64,000 nt of DNA from assembly GCA_003135135.1 (NCBI GenBank), contig PLDK01000029.1:1-64000 (forward strand), read 5' to 3'. Positions 51,734-62,500 of the stretch are shown here, in pieces. The notes under the pieces are model-generated. The model saw only the letters and a list, made by a program, of their open reading frames with translations, was not told the DNA's origin and made no database searches. Positions within the stretch are counted from its first letter, which is position 1. Each line of letters starts with the position of its first letter. The position numbers and the translations under genes are program-made. Origin of the DNA: Deltaproteobacteria bacterium. GTDB taxonomy: Bacteria; Desulfobacterota; Binatia; Binatales; Binataceae.

Positions 51734-52492
51734 TCACCATCCCTGTGGAGCGTCCGGGAACCAGCACAGACCGAGCAGGGAGTCGCCCCGGTTGCGGTTG
51801 ACCGGGGCGAAGACCTCCCACTCTTCCGGTCGGACATCCATTTCGATTCTGGGATAGCCGATTGGTGTGCCACTGCCGACGCAAACGAAAGTCTCCGGAT
51901 CGAAGTCATGGACGCCGTACGCTTGGGCGATGATCGCGCCAATTTCCCGCTGCCAGGGCGTCGGCCGGATGTGACGCTTTGGGACGTGCGTCGGATTGCT
52001 GGTCAAGGTGCGAAAGCTTGCAGGATGCGCCATGCGTCCGCAGCTCAATACGCGTGACCCGGACGCGAGGCCCGCGGCCATAAACGCACGCCGCTCGAGT
52101 TCACGGAATAGGCCGTGGCGCCGCAACCTGGCATCGACGCAACACATGCCCGCCAGCGCGACCGCCTGCTGCGCCGCGCGCGGCAGATCCATGATGCGCA
52201 TCTCGCCTAACGCAAAGCCTGCCAGTGCGCCGGCCGACGTTGCGGTCGCGATGAAGCGCAGCCGGGCAAGCGAGCGCTCGAGATACGCCTCGTTGGCTTC
52301 GCGATACGACGCGCGGAACAGCGCCATGATGCGCGCGCGGGCTGGCTCTCCGAGAGTGCTCGTCGCTACGACCTCGAACTCTAAGTCTGCGATCCTGTCG
52401 CGCCCGGACAAATACTGACACTCCCGCGATAGCCTGAGCCGGAATTTCCGTTTTGGCTCACGGTTACTCGACGGGTTTAGGGCAAGCGGCAT
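51734..52492 (-). CDS. GNAT/FeeM-like N-acyltransferase
   Basis: A 252-residue protein. An N-terminal half with LRFIATATSAGALAGFALGE and a cofactor-site-like turn (CCVDARLRRHGLFRELERRA in part) resemble the acyltransferases that make N-acyl amino acids (FeeM) or act beside exosortase systems. The C-terminal third is Trp/Pro-rich. It could produce an acylated small molecule. It is divergent from a secreted esterase with only 42 bp between, suggesting joint regulation. The length of the N-terminus before the first conserved part is uncertain. Confidence 0.55.
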   Translation of the reverse strand: MPLALNPSSNREPKRKFRLRLSRECQYLSGRDRIADLEFEVVATSTLGEPARARIMALFRASYREANEAYLERSLARLRFIATATSAGALAGFALGEMRIMDLPRAAQQAVALAGMCCVDARLRRHGLFRELERRAFMAAGLASGSRVLSCGRMAHPASFRTLTSNPTHVPKRHIRPTPWQREIGAIIAQAYGVHDFDPETFVCVGSGTPIGYPRIEMDVRPEEWEVFAPVNRNRGDSLLGLCWFPDAPQGW

Positions 52493-52534
52493 CTCTTTTC
52501 AAGCGCGTGCTCCTTGATATGCTAAACCAGAGTC

Positions 52535-53581
52535 GTGAAGAGAATCATTTGCTTGGGCGTGATCGCCTGCCTGTTTTCATGCAGCAGCGCGGCCGGGCCG
52601 GCTGCGTCCGGGCCATTTGGCGATCCGTCAGCCGCGGTAATCTCGGAAGTCAAACCCAATTGCGGCACAGGTGAGTTGATCGGTCCGTGGAAGGACGCGG
52701 ACCGCATCGACCGCTACGCTTGCCTCTACCAGCCCAAATCCGCAGGCGCAAATCGCAAGCTGCCAATGATCGTTTACTTGCATCCGTCGCTGTTTTCGGC
52801 CGGATGGATTACTCAGACCAATATACTTGACCTCCAAAATTCCGTCTCACTCACCGATGATCCGAACAACGTCGGATACATCGTGTTGGCTCCCGAGGGG
52901 CGCAAGACGACGCACTACTACCCGTTTCCGGACAACACGGGAGTTGGGTGGGATAATTGGTATCGCCAGTTGAACCCAGGCGGTGACGTAAAGATCGGAG
53001 ACACCACCTGGCGTGAAAATGCGGATGCGGCCGCGATCGATCATTTCATTGCAGCCGAGCTCGCGACCGGCAACGTCGATGCCGCCCGCATTTACGTCTC
53101 CGGATGGTCCAACGGAGCCGCGATGGGTCTTCTGTATGCGGTGAATCGTCCGAACATCGCGGCGGCGGCGGTTTATTCGGGACCCGATCCGTTCGGCGCC
53201 TTCGACGATCCTTGTCAGCAGCGGCCGGTCGCCGGACCGCCCGGCAATAACGCGCAGCTTCAAATCTTCAATCCGGCCGCGCGAGTCATGCATATCCATA
53301 ACAGCTGCGACGTCGGCGGCATCTGTCCCAATGACGAGCGGCTGGCGACCGAATTAAACGCAGCCGGAGTAGTTGTCGATGACGTGATACTCGACGATCA
53401 CCATCGCCGGGTTCACTCATGTACCGATTCGTGCGGAACTGATCCAAAGGCTCCCGATAAATCAACCGCCAGTATTATGGGATCGCTGATTGGCCTTGGT
53501 AATCACATGCGATGGCCCAAAGAATCGACGACTGCGATGCTGGACTTTTTCCGGCAGCATCCGCTGAAGCCTACGCCCTAG
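52535..53581 (+). CDS. Exported PHB-depolymerase-type esterase
   Basis: A 348-residue protein starting at GTG 52535. The signal has a lipobox-like SCSS near residue 16. The catalytic domain has an oxyanion segment MIVYLHPSLF, a nucleophile elbow GWSNGAAM (about 188-195), and late Asp/His candidates in DDVILDDHHRRVHSC (in part). This matches poly(3-hydroxybutyrate) depolymerase/feruloyl esterase-like enzymes. Several Cys residues suggest disulfides outside the cytoplasm. The natural ester substrate is unknown. Confidence 0.78.
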   Translation: MKRIICLGVIACLFSCSSAAGPAASGPFGDPSAAVISEVKPNCGTGELIGPWKDADRIDRYACLYQPKSAGANRKLPMIVYLHPSLFSAGWITQTNILDLQNSVSLTDDPNNVGYIVLAPEGRKTTHYYPFPDNTGVGWDNWYRQLNPGGDVKIGDTTWRENADAAAIDHFIAAELATGNVDAARIYVSGWSNGAAMGLLYAVNRPNIAAAAVYSGPDPFGAFDDPCQQRPVAGPPGNNAQLQIFNPAARVMHIHNSCDVGGICPNDERLATELNAAGVVVDDVILDDHHRRVHSCTDSCGTDPKAPDKSTASIMGSLIGLGNHMRWPKESTTAMLDFFRQHPLKPTP

Positions 53582-53640
53582 GAGACCGCGCGCGACAGCG
53601 GAGCGCGGCCTTAACGGTGGGTGCAGGGCTCAGCCCTGCT
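53582..53640 (+). repeat. 59-bp dispersed repeat, copy 2
   Basis: Pairs with 42441-42499. Contains the palindrome GCAGGGCTCAGCCCTGC (53623-53639); a further palindrome, GCAGGGGTCACCCCTGC, lies at 53722-53738 just before the hldD stop on the opposite strand. Confidence 0.8.
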
Positions 53641-53721
53641 CACCCGTGCCTGTTGGCTCTTCCATCGCGTAGTCGCGAAAAGATGCGCTGCGCAGATTTT
53701 CGCGTCTTCTCACTACTGGGT

Positions 53722-53738
53722 GCAGGGGTCACCCCTGC
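53722..53738. repeat. Palindromic REP-like unit
   Basis: GCAGGGGTCACCCCTGC, a perfect palindrome apart from its central base. Sits between the convergent esterase and hldD genes and could act as a transcription stop. Confidence 0.7.
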
Positions 53739-53755
53739 CACGGTGGGTTTCGCAT

Positions 53756-54721
53756 TCAATTAAGTTCTCCTGTCGCTCTGTTGAATTCTTGATCCCAAGC
53801 CTTGATCGACTGCGCGATTCCAACTTCCAGGCTCGCAAAGGGCTCGATGTACCCGGCACTCCTCAGCGCGGAGAGCTCGGCTTGCGTGAAGCTTTGATAC
53901 CTGCCCGCCAGGTTCTCGGGAAACGGCACATACTCGATCTCACCCGCGCCGATCTGCGCGATTATTATCCTGGCGGCGTCGTTGAAGCTGCGCGGCTGTC
54001 CGGTGCCGACGTTAAAGATGCCGTTGCGCACGGGACCTTCGGCAAGCGCCAGGTTTACGCGAACGATGTCGTCGACAAAAATAAAATCGCGCCGTTGCTC
54101 TCCGTCGGCGTATCCATCGGTGCCCTTGAACAGCCGTGCGCGTCCGCTCGCCTTCAAATCCCGGTACAACTGATACACCATCGATGCCATTTTGCCCTTG
54201 TGGGATTCGCGCGGACCATAGACGTTGAAGTATCGGAGACCGGCCACCGTACTCTCGGAACTGGCGGCAGCGCTGCGGACATGATTGTCGAAAGCGAGCT
54301 TGGACAGCCCGTAGAGGTTGAGTGGGCGTTCATTTTCGGGTGACGGCGCAAACGCATTCGATGAGCCGTACACGGCTGCGCTTGACGCATACACCAGTGG
54401 CACTTTGCTCGAGAGGGCAAACTGCAGAATCGACTTCGAAAACGTGAAGTTGTTTTCGATCATGTAGCGGCCGTCGTCGCAGGTGGTGTCGGCGCACGCG
54501 CCCTGGTGAAAGATCGCTTCGATTCGGTCGGGCAGAATCCCGCGCTCGATTGCCCGCACGAATTCCCCGGGCTGCATGAAGTCCGAAAACCGCAGATCGC
54601 AAAGATTGCGGAAATTATCGCCCAGCCGATCGACTACCAGCACGTCGGTGACGCCCTTGGCATTCAGCGCGCCCAGGATATTGCTGCCGATAAAGCCTGC
54701 CCCGCCGGTTAGTATGATCAT
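53756..54721 (-). CDS. hldD: ADP-L-glycero-D-manno-heptose 6-epimerase
   Basis: A 321-residue extended SDR enzyme that makes ADP-L-glycero-D-manno-heptose for LPS inner core. The NAD(P) loop TGGAGFIGSN is near the N-terminus, the active-site YGLSK follows later, and NFRNLCDLRFSDF and HQGACADTT are typical of HldD. The ATG at 54721 is chosen; another ATG seven codons upstream is possible. It lies 42 bp after a WYL regulator gene on the same strand. Evidence that the cell makes heptose-containing LPS. Confidence 0.9.
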   Translation of the reverse strand: MIILTGGAGFIGSNILGALNAKGVTDVLVVDRLGDNFRNLCDLRFSDFMQPGEFVRAIERGILPDRIEAIFHQGACADTTCDDGRYMIENNFTFSKSILQFALSSKVPLVYASSAAVYGSSNAFAPSPENERPLNLYGLSKLAFDNHVRSAAASSESTVAGLRYFNVYGPRESHKGKMASMVYQLYRDLKASGRARLFKGTDGYADGEQRRDFIFVDDIVRVNLALAEGPVRNGIFNVGTGQPRSFNDAARIIIAQIGAGEIEYVPFPENLAGRYQSFTQAELSALRSAGYIEPFASLEVGIAQSIKAWDQEFNRATGELN

Positions 54722-54763
54722 GGCTTGCCCGCCCGCAAGCATATAATGGATTTCGCCATTGCA

Positions 54764-55792
54764 CTAACTGGCGCGGTAAAGACGGGAGGCTACAGCATGG
54801 CGCTGCGCAATTTCCTTGCGCAAAGACGCAGGCTTGAGCACCTCGATCCACGGCCCCATGCTCATTATCCAGTTCGCCAACTCCGTCGTGCCCCTGACGG
54901 TCATCGTCATGATCGTCGTACCGTCGCGGCGATGCGAGAAACGCTGGCTGCGATGAATCGTGCGCGAACGGACGTACGCTTCGGTTTGTTCGCTGTGAAT
55001 CTTCAGCTCGACCCTGGTCTCGGGGCCTTCGACAATTCCAAAAGTCCCTTCGGTGTGCGCCGCCGGGTCGAAGCCGCGCGGATAGATGAACCGCGTCGAG
55101 CTCCCGTCGGGTTGACGAATGAATTCGACCGAGCGGATTCGCTCCACCGCGAGATAGATGATTGCGCTGACTCGATGGCTGTAGCCGAGAATGTAAAGAC
55201 CGCCGCGGTAGGCGATCAGCGAGTATGGATCGAACTCGTGACGGCGCCCCTCGCCGGTCAGACCGGCGTAATCGACTTTGAGCCGAACCTGATCCAGCAG
55301 CGCTCGCAAAATTACGTCGAGTTGCTCGCTGAACTCACCGTAGTCCTTCGGCGCGTAAGGGACCGCGTAGAACTTGCGCTCGAGGTCGGACAGCCGCGTC
55401 TGCTGGGTAAGGCTCAGGTTCTGATAAATCTTCTCCCACAGCCCTTCAACGCCCTCTTCCAACACCGTGCCCTCCAGGAACTTGAGCACGGTCAGCGAGA
55501 AATACAGCAGCGCGACCTGGTACGAGGATGCCTCCGCGGCTTTCATCGAACTGACCAGCCGAAGTTTGCGCTCGCCGCCCGTGCCGGCAACTTCAACGAT
55601 CGGAGCGCCGCGCCAGTCGAGCAGATCGCTGCGGATCACCGACACGTAACGGGCAAGTGTGCGCTCGGAAATTTCCAGGCTTTCCTCGATCGCCTTGAAA
55701 CTCCAGCCGTATGGTTTCGAGAACAATCCAACGGCGATTCGTGCCAGCCGAATCGCGGCGCCGTAGGTGGGTTTGCGGCCGGGTTTCTTCAT
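54764..55792 (-). CDS. HTH/WYL-domain transcriptional regulator
   Basis: A 342-residue protein. An N-terminal HTH (about 15-60, WSFKAIEESLEISERTLARY) precedes a WYL domain (about 160-245, with RLKVDYAGLTGEGRRHEFDP in part, and RGGLYILGYSHR) and a C-terminal WCX-like region. WYL proteins sense small ligands or nucleic acid and regulate DNA-damage, defence or metabolic genes. It is followed by hldD and is divergent from recC by 118 bp. Confidence 0.88.
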   Translation of the reverse strand: MKKPGRKPTYGAAIRLARIAVGLFSKPYGWSFKAIEESLEISERTLARYVSVIRSDLLDWRGAPIVEVAGTGGERKLRLVSSMKAAEASSYQVALLYFSLTVLKFLEGTVLEEGVEGLWEKIYQNLSLTQQTRLSDLERKFYAVPYAPKDYGEFSEQLDVILRALLDQVRLKVDYAGLTGEGRRHEFDPYSLIAYRGGLYILGYSHRVSAIIYLAVERIRSVEFIRQPDGSSTRFIYPRGFDPAAHTEGTFGIVEGPETRVELKIHSEQTEAYVRSRTIHRSQRFSHRRDGTTIMTMTVRGTTELANWIMSMGPWIEVLKPASLRKEIAQRHAVASRLYRAS

Positions 55793-55910
55793 GATCGCAT
55801 CCTCTCCGAAACTTTGCCGATCGAATTATCCCGCCCATCCCATGTCAACCGTTGTCAGCACCACAATATATGTTCCTAAAAGCTGATCCGCGATCCATAG
55901 TTGTGCCGCG

Positions 55911-58900
55911 ATGATTCGTCTTTACTATTCCAATCGCCTCGAAAACCTGATCGCGCCGCTGGCCAACGCGGTAGCCGCGCATCAGCGCCACGAGCCGCTC
56001 GACCCCGTCTCGATTGTCGTACCCAACCGCATCGTCGAGCAATTCGTCCGCTATCGGCTGGCCGAATCGATCGGCGTCGCGGCGAATCTGAAATTTCCGT
56101 TTCTGCGAAATTATCTGGCCGAACTTCTCCAATCGACCGATAAGAACCTGAAGATCCTGGACGCCGATGAGCTCCAACTGATCTTGTTCGAATGCCTTCG
56201 AAGTTCGAGCCATCGCGACGACCCCGACTTGAAGCCGGCGCGCGATTACATCCAGGCGGGATCCGGGACCGACGCCGACGTCGAGCTCAGAACGATCCTG
56301 CTTGCCTCACAGTTGGCGCGGTTGTTTCGCGAGTATTCGATTTCGAGGCGGCGCATGATCGAGAAATGGCGCACTGCCCGCCGATCTGACCTTGATGCGA
56401 TGGGCGAGACTGAGCGATGGCAGCGGCATTTGTGGCAGTCGGTATTCGATTTGCACGGCCGCGTGCGCGAGGATTGGCTGTTGGAGCGCGAGACTCGATT
56501 GATGATGCTGCCCGATGCGTTCGAGGCGGGCGACAGCCGCCACCTCAAATCTGCCCTGCCGGTGGCGCTTCACGTGTTCGGCGCGTCGTACGCGGGAAAT
56601 GCTTATGCGGAAATTTTTGCGCGACTCGGCGCACTCGGCGATATTCGAATCTACGCGCTCAATCCGTGCCGCGAGTTTTGGGAAGACCTGGATACTTCGC
56701 GCCGCGGCGCGCTCACCGCATGGGCTCATCGTCAGGACAAAGTCGGAGAAAAACTCGCTGAATCCGAAGACCCGTTCGCGTTGAATGAATCATCCGACCC
56801 GCCTGCGCTGAGGCTCTGGGGGCGGCCAGGCCGTGAATACATTCGGCTGCTCAACGAACTCTCTCAATGCGATTTCGCGCCGCTCTTTTACGATCCGGCT
56901 TCTCGCGAGCCATCGACCCTGCTCGAAGCTCTTCAGCAAAACATCCTCGATCGCGAACCGCAGACCCCGGACGTCGAGGATGGCAAGGGCAGACCATACG
57001 AAGCGCGAATCCGGTTCCTTGCGGCCCCGGGGATTCGACGCGAGGCCGAAATCGTCGCAAACGAGATATGGTCGATCGTTCGCGACAACGAGAAACTCGC
57101 CTCCAGCGGCGCCGCCGGGCGCATTCGGTTTCACGAAATCGCCGTGCTGATTCCTGACGCGGCGGTTGACGACTACCTGGCGCACATCGAGAGCGTTTTT
57201 CGAAAGCAGCACCGAATACCAATCGACCTCGTCGGCCGCAGCATCGCTGGCGCGAGCCGCGTCGCCGAAGCCGTCGATTTGCTTCTCGATCTGCCCCGCG
57301 GGCGCTTTTCGCGCGCGGAAATGATCCGGCTGCTGACACATCCCGCGTTGAACAGCGAAAGCGAAACCCGAATCGACGTCAAGATGTGGCCTCGATGGAG
57401 CGAGGCGCTGGGCATTTTCTTCGGCGCCGACGACGACGAACTGGAAGAAACGTACATTCCGCGCGGCCTCTATCACTGGGATCAGGCGATCAAACGCCTC
57501 GCGCTGGGCGCCATGCTGACCGGTCGGAGTGGCGGGAATCCTGCATTCTATGAGACAGGGGCGACAGCGCCGAGTTACCTGCCGTTTGAAGTGGCGCAGG
57601 ATGAACTCCAGACGGCGGCGCGATTCATGCGCAGGGCACGCTCGCTCATCGCCGACGCGCTCTCGATGCGCAATGCGCGGCTCACGCCCCAGCAATGGTC
57701 GCGAATGCTCATCGAATTCTTGAACACATACCTTTGCCCAGCGAGCGCGCTCGATGAACGGGTTAGGGACACTTTCCTCGAGGCGATCGAGGCTATCGGG
57801 AACTCAGAACTGAACATCGGTCCAATGTCGTACGAATCGGCGCGCGAGATGATCGCAACGCGAATCACCGATCTCGAATCGCGTCACGGACAATTTTCCT
57901 CGCGGGGTGTTGCGGTTGGATCGCTTTCCTCGCTTCGGTCGATCCCATTCAAAGTCATCTTTGCGCTGGGGCTGAACGAAGCTGCCTTTCCCGAGCGTGA
58001 ACGTCGCGACCCGCTTGATTTGCGGATGCTCAAGCGCGGCGCGGGCGATGTCACTCCGGCCGAGCGCGACCGTTATCTATTCCTCGAAACGATCCTGGCC
58101 GCGCGCGAGCGGATTTTTTTCTCCTACATTGCTCGCGACGCGAAAACTGGCGACGCTCTCGAACCCTCGTCCGTCATTCGCGAACTGCAATACATACTGC
58201 GGGGATTCATCGATGAAAAGACGCTCGCGACGCTGACGGTGAAACATCCAGTCAGCCGTTATGATTTGAAATATTTTCCTGAATTCGCCGATCGCGCAAC
58301 TTCAAACAGCGATCATGAATTAGCGAGCTTCGATCCCGACGCGCGTCGCGGCGCACGGATGCTCGCGCTACGGCAAAAACTCGATGCCGCTGCGACGCAT
58401 CGAGCAAAGCCGCAGCATGAGCGCCTGCTGGATCGTCTCGGCGAGAAGTTGCGCGATCGCCTGCAAGGGGATTTGCAATTCGCCGAATTCGAAACAACGC
58501 CCGCCGCGGCACTCCACGCGCCGGTGGAAGAGTGCGCGCTTCCGATAGCAGCGATTCGAAAATATCTCGAATGTCCCTTGCAGGGCGCTGCGCGTTATTC
58601 GCTCGGAATGCTGGAGGACGAAGATGCGCCTGAGCAGGCGGAAGACGAGCCGGTCCAGCAGTCGCGGCTCGATCGTACGGTGATGCTGCGCGAGGTCTTT
58701 TGGCGCGCCGGCGCCAAGCCTGAAGCGCTCGATGAAGAGTACGCGCGCCAGGTTCGGATTGCGCAGGCCAATGGGCACGCGCCTGCGGGACAGTTTGCGG
58801 AGATCGCTGCAAAGGCTGATGCTGCGGCGGTTCATCGATGGATCGCACAGGCTTCCCAAGCCGGCGTCACCGATTTCGGCGGATGGAAGGACATCCAGAT

Positions 58901-59519
58901 CGGACGCGCCGACGAATTCGCCGACGCCGCAGAGATTCTTGCCCCAATCGCGCTGAACGCCAATGTCCGCCACCGCGACGCAGCGATAGTGACGCAGCGC
59001 GCGAGTCTCTACGGCACGATTCGGGGCGCGTCGCCGGAGGCAGGCGCCGCGATCACCTGCGTACTTCACAAGAACGTCAAGCCGAAAGATTTTCTCCCGG
59101 CTTTTCTGAACGCAATTGTCCTTGCCGCCAGCGGAGCGAAACTGCCGGAAAGATTTCGCGCAATCGTGATCGGAACACAGTCCACGAAGCAGAGCGAATT
59201 TATTCGCGAGTTCGCGCCGATGGACCGGGATTCGGCGCTCGGCTTCCTGAGCACGGTCGTAGGTGATCTGCTTTCGACGGGCAATGAATATTTTTTGCCG
59301 ATCGAGGCGGTTGCGGAAGTCGTCAAGGAATCGCGCGAGCCTGTGGATCGTCGCGACTTGGTCGAAGCTGTCGAGCGCATCCGCTTAAATGAGTCCTCGA
59401 AGAGCAGCTCCGAATACGGACCAGTGCGCAACGCGACCCGTTTCGAACCGCCGGACGAAGAAGAGATCGCGAAAATCGTCGCGCGTCGCTTCAACCCAAT
59501 CATCGGGATATTCAAATGA
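55911..59519 (+). CDS. recC: Exodeoxyribonuclease V subunit gamma (RecC)
   Basis: A 1202-residue subunit of the RecBCD DNA-repair nuclease-helicase. The start MIRLYYSNRLENLIAPLANA and the segments GASYAGNAYAEIFARLG, HEIAVLIPD and SSLRSIPFKVIFALGLNEAA (in part) follow RecC. The helicase-like fold lacks a Walker A motif, as expected for RecC, which splits the strands and recognises Chi. The stop overlaps the recB start. No thyA/ptrA neighbours as in enterobacteria. Confidence 0.93.
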   Translation: MIRLYYSNRLENLIAPLANAVAAHQRHEPLDPVSIVVPNRIVEQFVRYRLAESIGVAANLKFPFLRNYLAELLQSTDKNLKILDADELQLILFECLRSSSHRDDPDLKPARDYIQAGSGTDADVELRTILLASQLARLFREYSISRRRMIEKWRTARRSDLDAMGETERWQRHLWQSVFDLHGRVREDWLLERETRLMMLPDAFEAGDSRHLKSALPVALHVFGASYAGNAYAEIFARLGALGDIRIYALNPCREFWEDLDTSRRGALTAWAHRQDKVGEKLAESEDPFALNESSDPPALRLWGRPGREYIRLLNELSQCDFAPLFYDPASREPSTLLEALQQNILDREPQTPDVEDGKGRPYEARIRFLAAPGIRREAEIVANEIWSIVRDNEKLASSGAAGRIRFHEIAVLIPDAAVDDYLAHIESVFRKQHRIPIDLVGRSIAGASRVAEAVDLLLDLPRGRFSRAEMIRLLTHPALNSESETRIDVKMWPRWSEALGIFFGADDDELEETYIPRGLYHWDQAIKRLALGAMLTGRSGGNPAFYETGATAPSYLPFEVAQDELQTAARFMRRARSLIADALSMRNARLTPQQWSRMLIEFLNTYLCPASALDERVRDTFLEAIEAIGNSELNIGPMSYESAREMIATRITDLESRHGQFSSRGVAVGSLSSLRSIPFKVIFALGLNEAAFPERERRDPLDLRMLKRGAGDVTPAERDRYLFLETILAARERIFFSYIARDAKTGDALEPSSVIRELQYILRGFIDEKTLATLTVKHPVSRYDLKYFPEFADRATSNSDHELASFDPDARRGARMLALRQKLDAAATHRAKPQHERLLDRLGEKLRDRLQGDLQFAEFETTPAAALHAPVEECALPIAAIRKYLECPLQGAARYSLGMLEDEDAPEQAEDEPVQQSRLDRTVMLREVFWRAGAKPEALDEEYARQVRIAQANGHAPAGQFAEIAAKADAAAVHRWIAQASQAGVTDFGGWKDIQIGRADEFADAAEILAPIALNANVRHRDAAIVTQRASLYGTIRGASPEAGAAITCVLHKNVKPKDFLPAFLNAIVLAASGAKLPERFRAIVIGTQSTKQSEFIREFAPMDRDSALGFLSTVVGDLLSTGNEYFLPIEAVAEVVKESREPVDRRDLVEAVERIRLNESSKSSSEYGPVRNATRFEPPDEEEIAKIVARRFNPIIGIFK

Positions 59520-62500
59520 GCGCGACTTCAGCTTCGGCAAAGATTAATTACTATCGGCCCGCGATTCTCGATGAAATTCTCGACGGCGGGCACAAGGTTA
59601 TCGACGCGTGCGCCGGTACCGGCAAGACGTTTACGATCGAGCATATCGTCGTCGACCTTCTCCTCACCGGCGCGGCTCTGCTCGATCAGATCCTGGTCGT
59701 GACGTTTACCGAAAAGGCGGCGGCCGAGTTGCGCTCGCGAATCCGCGCTACGATCGAAGGCGTCCTGTCCGGGCATAGTGCGGACGCCACGCACCCATCG
59801 CAGCGCAAGCAATTGGGTGGCGACGAGCGGGAAAGACTGAAGACCGCATTGTTTTCGTTTCATCATTCGCCCATCCACACGATTCACAGCTTCTGCCGCC
59901 GAATGCTTGTCGAACTCGCTTTTGACAGCGGAGTGCGTTTCGGAATTGACCTCACCAGCGGCCGTCTCGAGTTCCACGAGGCGCTGCGCGCTGAATTGCG
60001 CGAGCGGCTGAAGTCGGACGTTCGAGTCGAGCGGCTTATCGGTGAATGGCTCTCGGATGAGAGACGCACTTCAGATGACCTCGAGGAACTGCTCTGGCAG
60101 GCTCACTCTCAACGCTACTTGCGGACGGCGGGGCGCGAACTCAGTAAGCAAGCGTTGACCGATCTGGCGAACGCGTTCGATGCAAGCACTTTGATGGACG
60201 CATTCGAGAGCGCAGCGATTACAGATGATGCCCGGCGCGACGCGATCGCCGCGACGGGTGAACTCGAGCTGCTCGTCAAACGCGCCAATGGATCGACCGC
60301 GATGCTGGCCGAAGGCTTGTGCGGCTTCGATCTCGATCGCATCTGCCGTCCCAGAAACGCACGCCGGACGCGATCCGAAACGCGGCCGATTTTCCCCGGC
60401 GAGATGCCCGAGCGCGTGCGTGCGATCGTCAGCGCGGGGGATCGGGTTCAGGCAGCGCTGACTATCGAGCAACGCGTGGTTGACGAACTGCTGCTCGCTA
60501 TCGCTACGCGAATGGACGCGCGAAAACGCGAGCGCGGGACACTGGACTACGAAGACATGCTGGCGTGGCTTGCAGACGCACTTGACGGTCCTCGCGGCAA
60601 ATCGCTCGCGGCGACTTTGCGCGAGCGCTATCGGGTGACGCTGATCGACGAATTCCAGGATACGGACGAACTTCAGTGGAAGATCTTTCGGCAGGTGTTC
60701 ATCGAAGGCGGCGCCAGCAACACTGTCTACGTAATCGGGGATCCCAAGCAGGCGATTTACGGGTTTCGCGGCGCCGACGTGCACGCTTACCTGGAAGCGC
60801 GCGAGCAGCTTTCCAAGTCAGGAGCGACGGTTGTTCACTTGCGCGAAAATTTCCGTTCGACCGGCGCCGTGATCGAGGCGTGCAACCTGATATTCGATCA
60901 GAATGCTGCGGCGCCATTGTTTACCGGTCAGATCACTTACAACCATCCGGTAAAATGCGGGCGTCCCGCTCTGCGAGCCATCGCGGCGAATAGCCAGCCG
61001 ATCGCACCAGTGACGCTCATGAAGTTCCTGCCGCTTGACGATCGCTACAAGTCTTCGCGGCCGATGCGCGAAGCGATAGGTCCGCGAATCGCGCAAGCGA
61101 TACGGCGAATTATTGCGGACCCGGATCACGCGATTGAAATTTGTGATGACAAGCAGGAGCCGCGCAAGATTACAGCCAGGGACGTTTACGTCCTTACCCG
61201 GACCAACCGCGACAGCGCGGAAATTGGTAAGTACCTGCGTCAGGCGGGAGTCCCGTTTGCCTTTTACAAGCAGGACGGGCTGTTCCAGACCCGCGAGGCC
61301 GCCGACATTCTCGACCTGCTCAGAGGAATTGATGAACCCGGGCGCCGCTCGAACCGGCTTAAGGCGTGGGCTTCGCCTTTCTTCGCGGTCGAATACGGGG
61401 AACTTGCGCGGCTTGACGACGAGCGCAACTCGCATCCGATGCTCGAAAGACTGTTCGAATGGCGCGCACTTGCGGAGGCCGGGCGTTTCGCCGACTTGTT
61501 CGACGCCTTGCTCCATCAAAGCGGACTGGTCGAACGTGAATTGCTGTTGTCAGACGATCGCCGCGAACTCACCAACTACGAACACATCTTCGAGATTTTA
61601 ACTCAGGATGCATCACGGCAAGGAATCTCGCTCGCGGAAATAATCGAACTTCTCGACGCCTACATCACGGGGCGAGCGACTCCGGCAGGCGACGATCCAG
61701 ATGTGCAACGCCTGGAAGACGATCGCGACGCCGTGCAAATCATGACGATCCACAAAAGCAAAGGGCTCGAAGCCGACGTCGTAGCTCTGTACGGAGGATT
61801 TTTCGCAAACAACCGACCTGATTGGGTCAGCGTCTACCACGACGGAAATCAACGGCGTCTTGCGATTGGCAAACCGGCGCGGGACGTGGAAAAGACGGCG
61901 CTCAACAAAGAGCAGGACGAGGAGGATCAGCGATTGCTCTACGTCGCGCTGACCCGCGCGCGCGCCAAACTGATACTGCCCTACGTCCCGGATGGAGCGC
62001 TGAATCGAGACCTGTCGGGCTGCTATGCGCAACTGAACGATCGGCTGCGCGCCCTCGATCGCGAAGTTCGATTGGATACGCTCTTCACGACGGAAGCTGT
62101 AGTCGCTCCGGCATCGATCGATTCACAAGGTGAAAAAGACGACGAAACTGGGCCTGACGAGAATGCCTTGTGCGACTGGCTCGAATCGACGTCACAGACC
62201 GCCGGCCTTGACCGCGAATTCGCCGAGCTGGGCGCAGGGCATCGCGCCTTGATGATAGAATCCTACACCTCGCTTCAGACGGCGCGCGAAACTGGGTTGG
62301 CGACCGCTTTCGATCCCGATGAATTCAAAACCAGCGTCGATGCGATCGAGTCGCGTGCCGACAACGTCGATTTGCCCGGCGGCCGCCACGTCGGCATTTT
62401 CCTCCATGAGGCGATCGAGAAGCTCGATTTCAAGTCCTTTGGCGATGCTCCGGATCTGAAATCCTGGATGGTGCGGGACGACGTGCGCGAGTTGTTTGCG

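Noticed and set aside
54725-55879. 384-codon plus-strand frame antisense to the WYL regulator
   Set aside because: The minus strand has the HTH and WYL motifs; the plus-strand product is Arg/His-rich without a domain.
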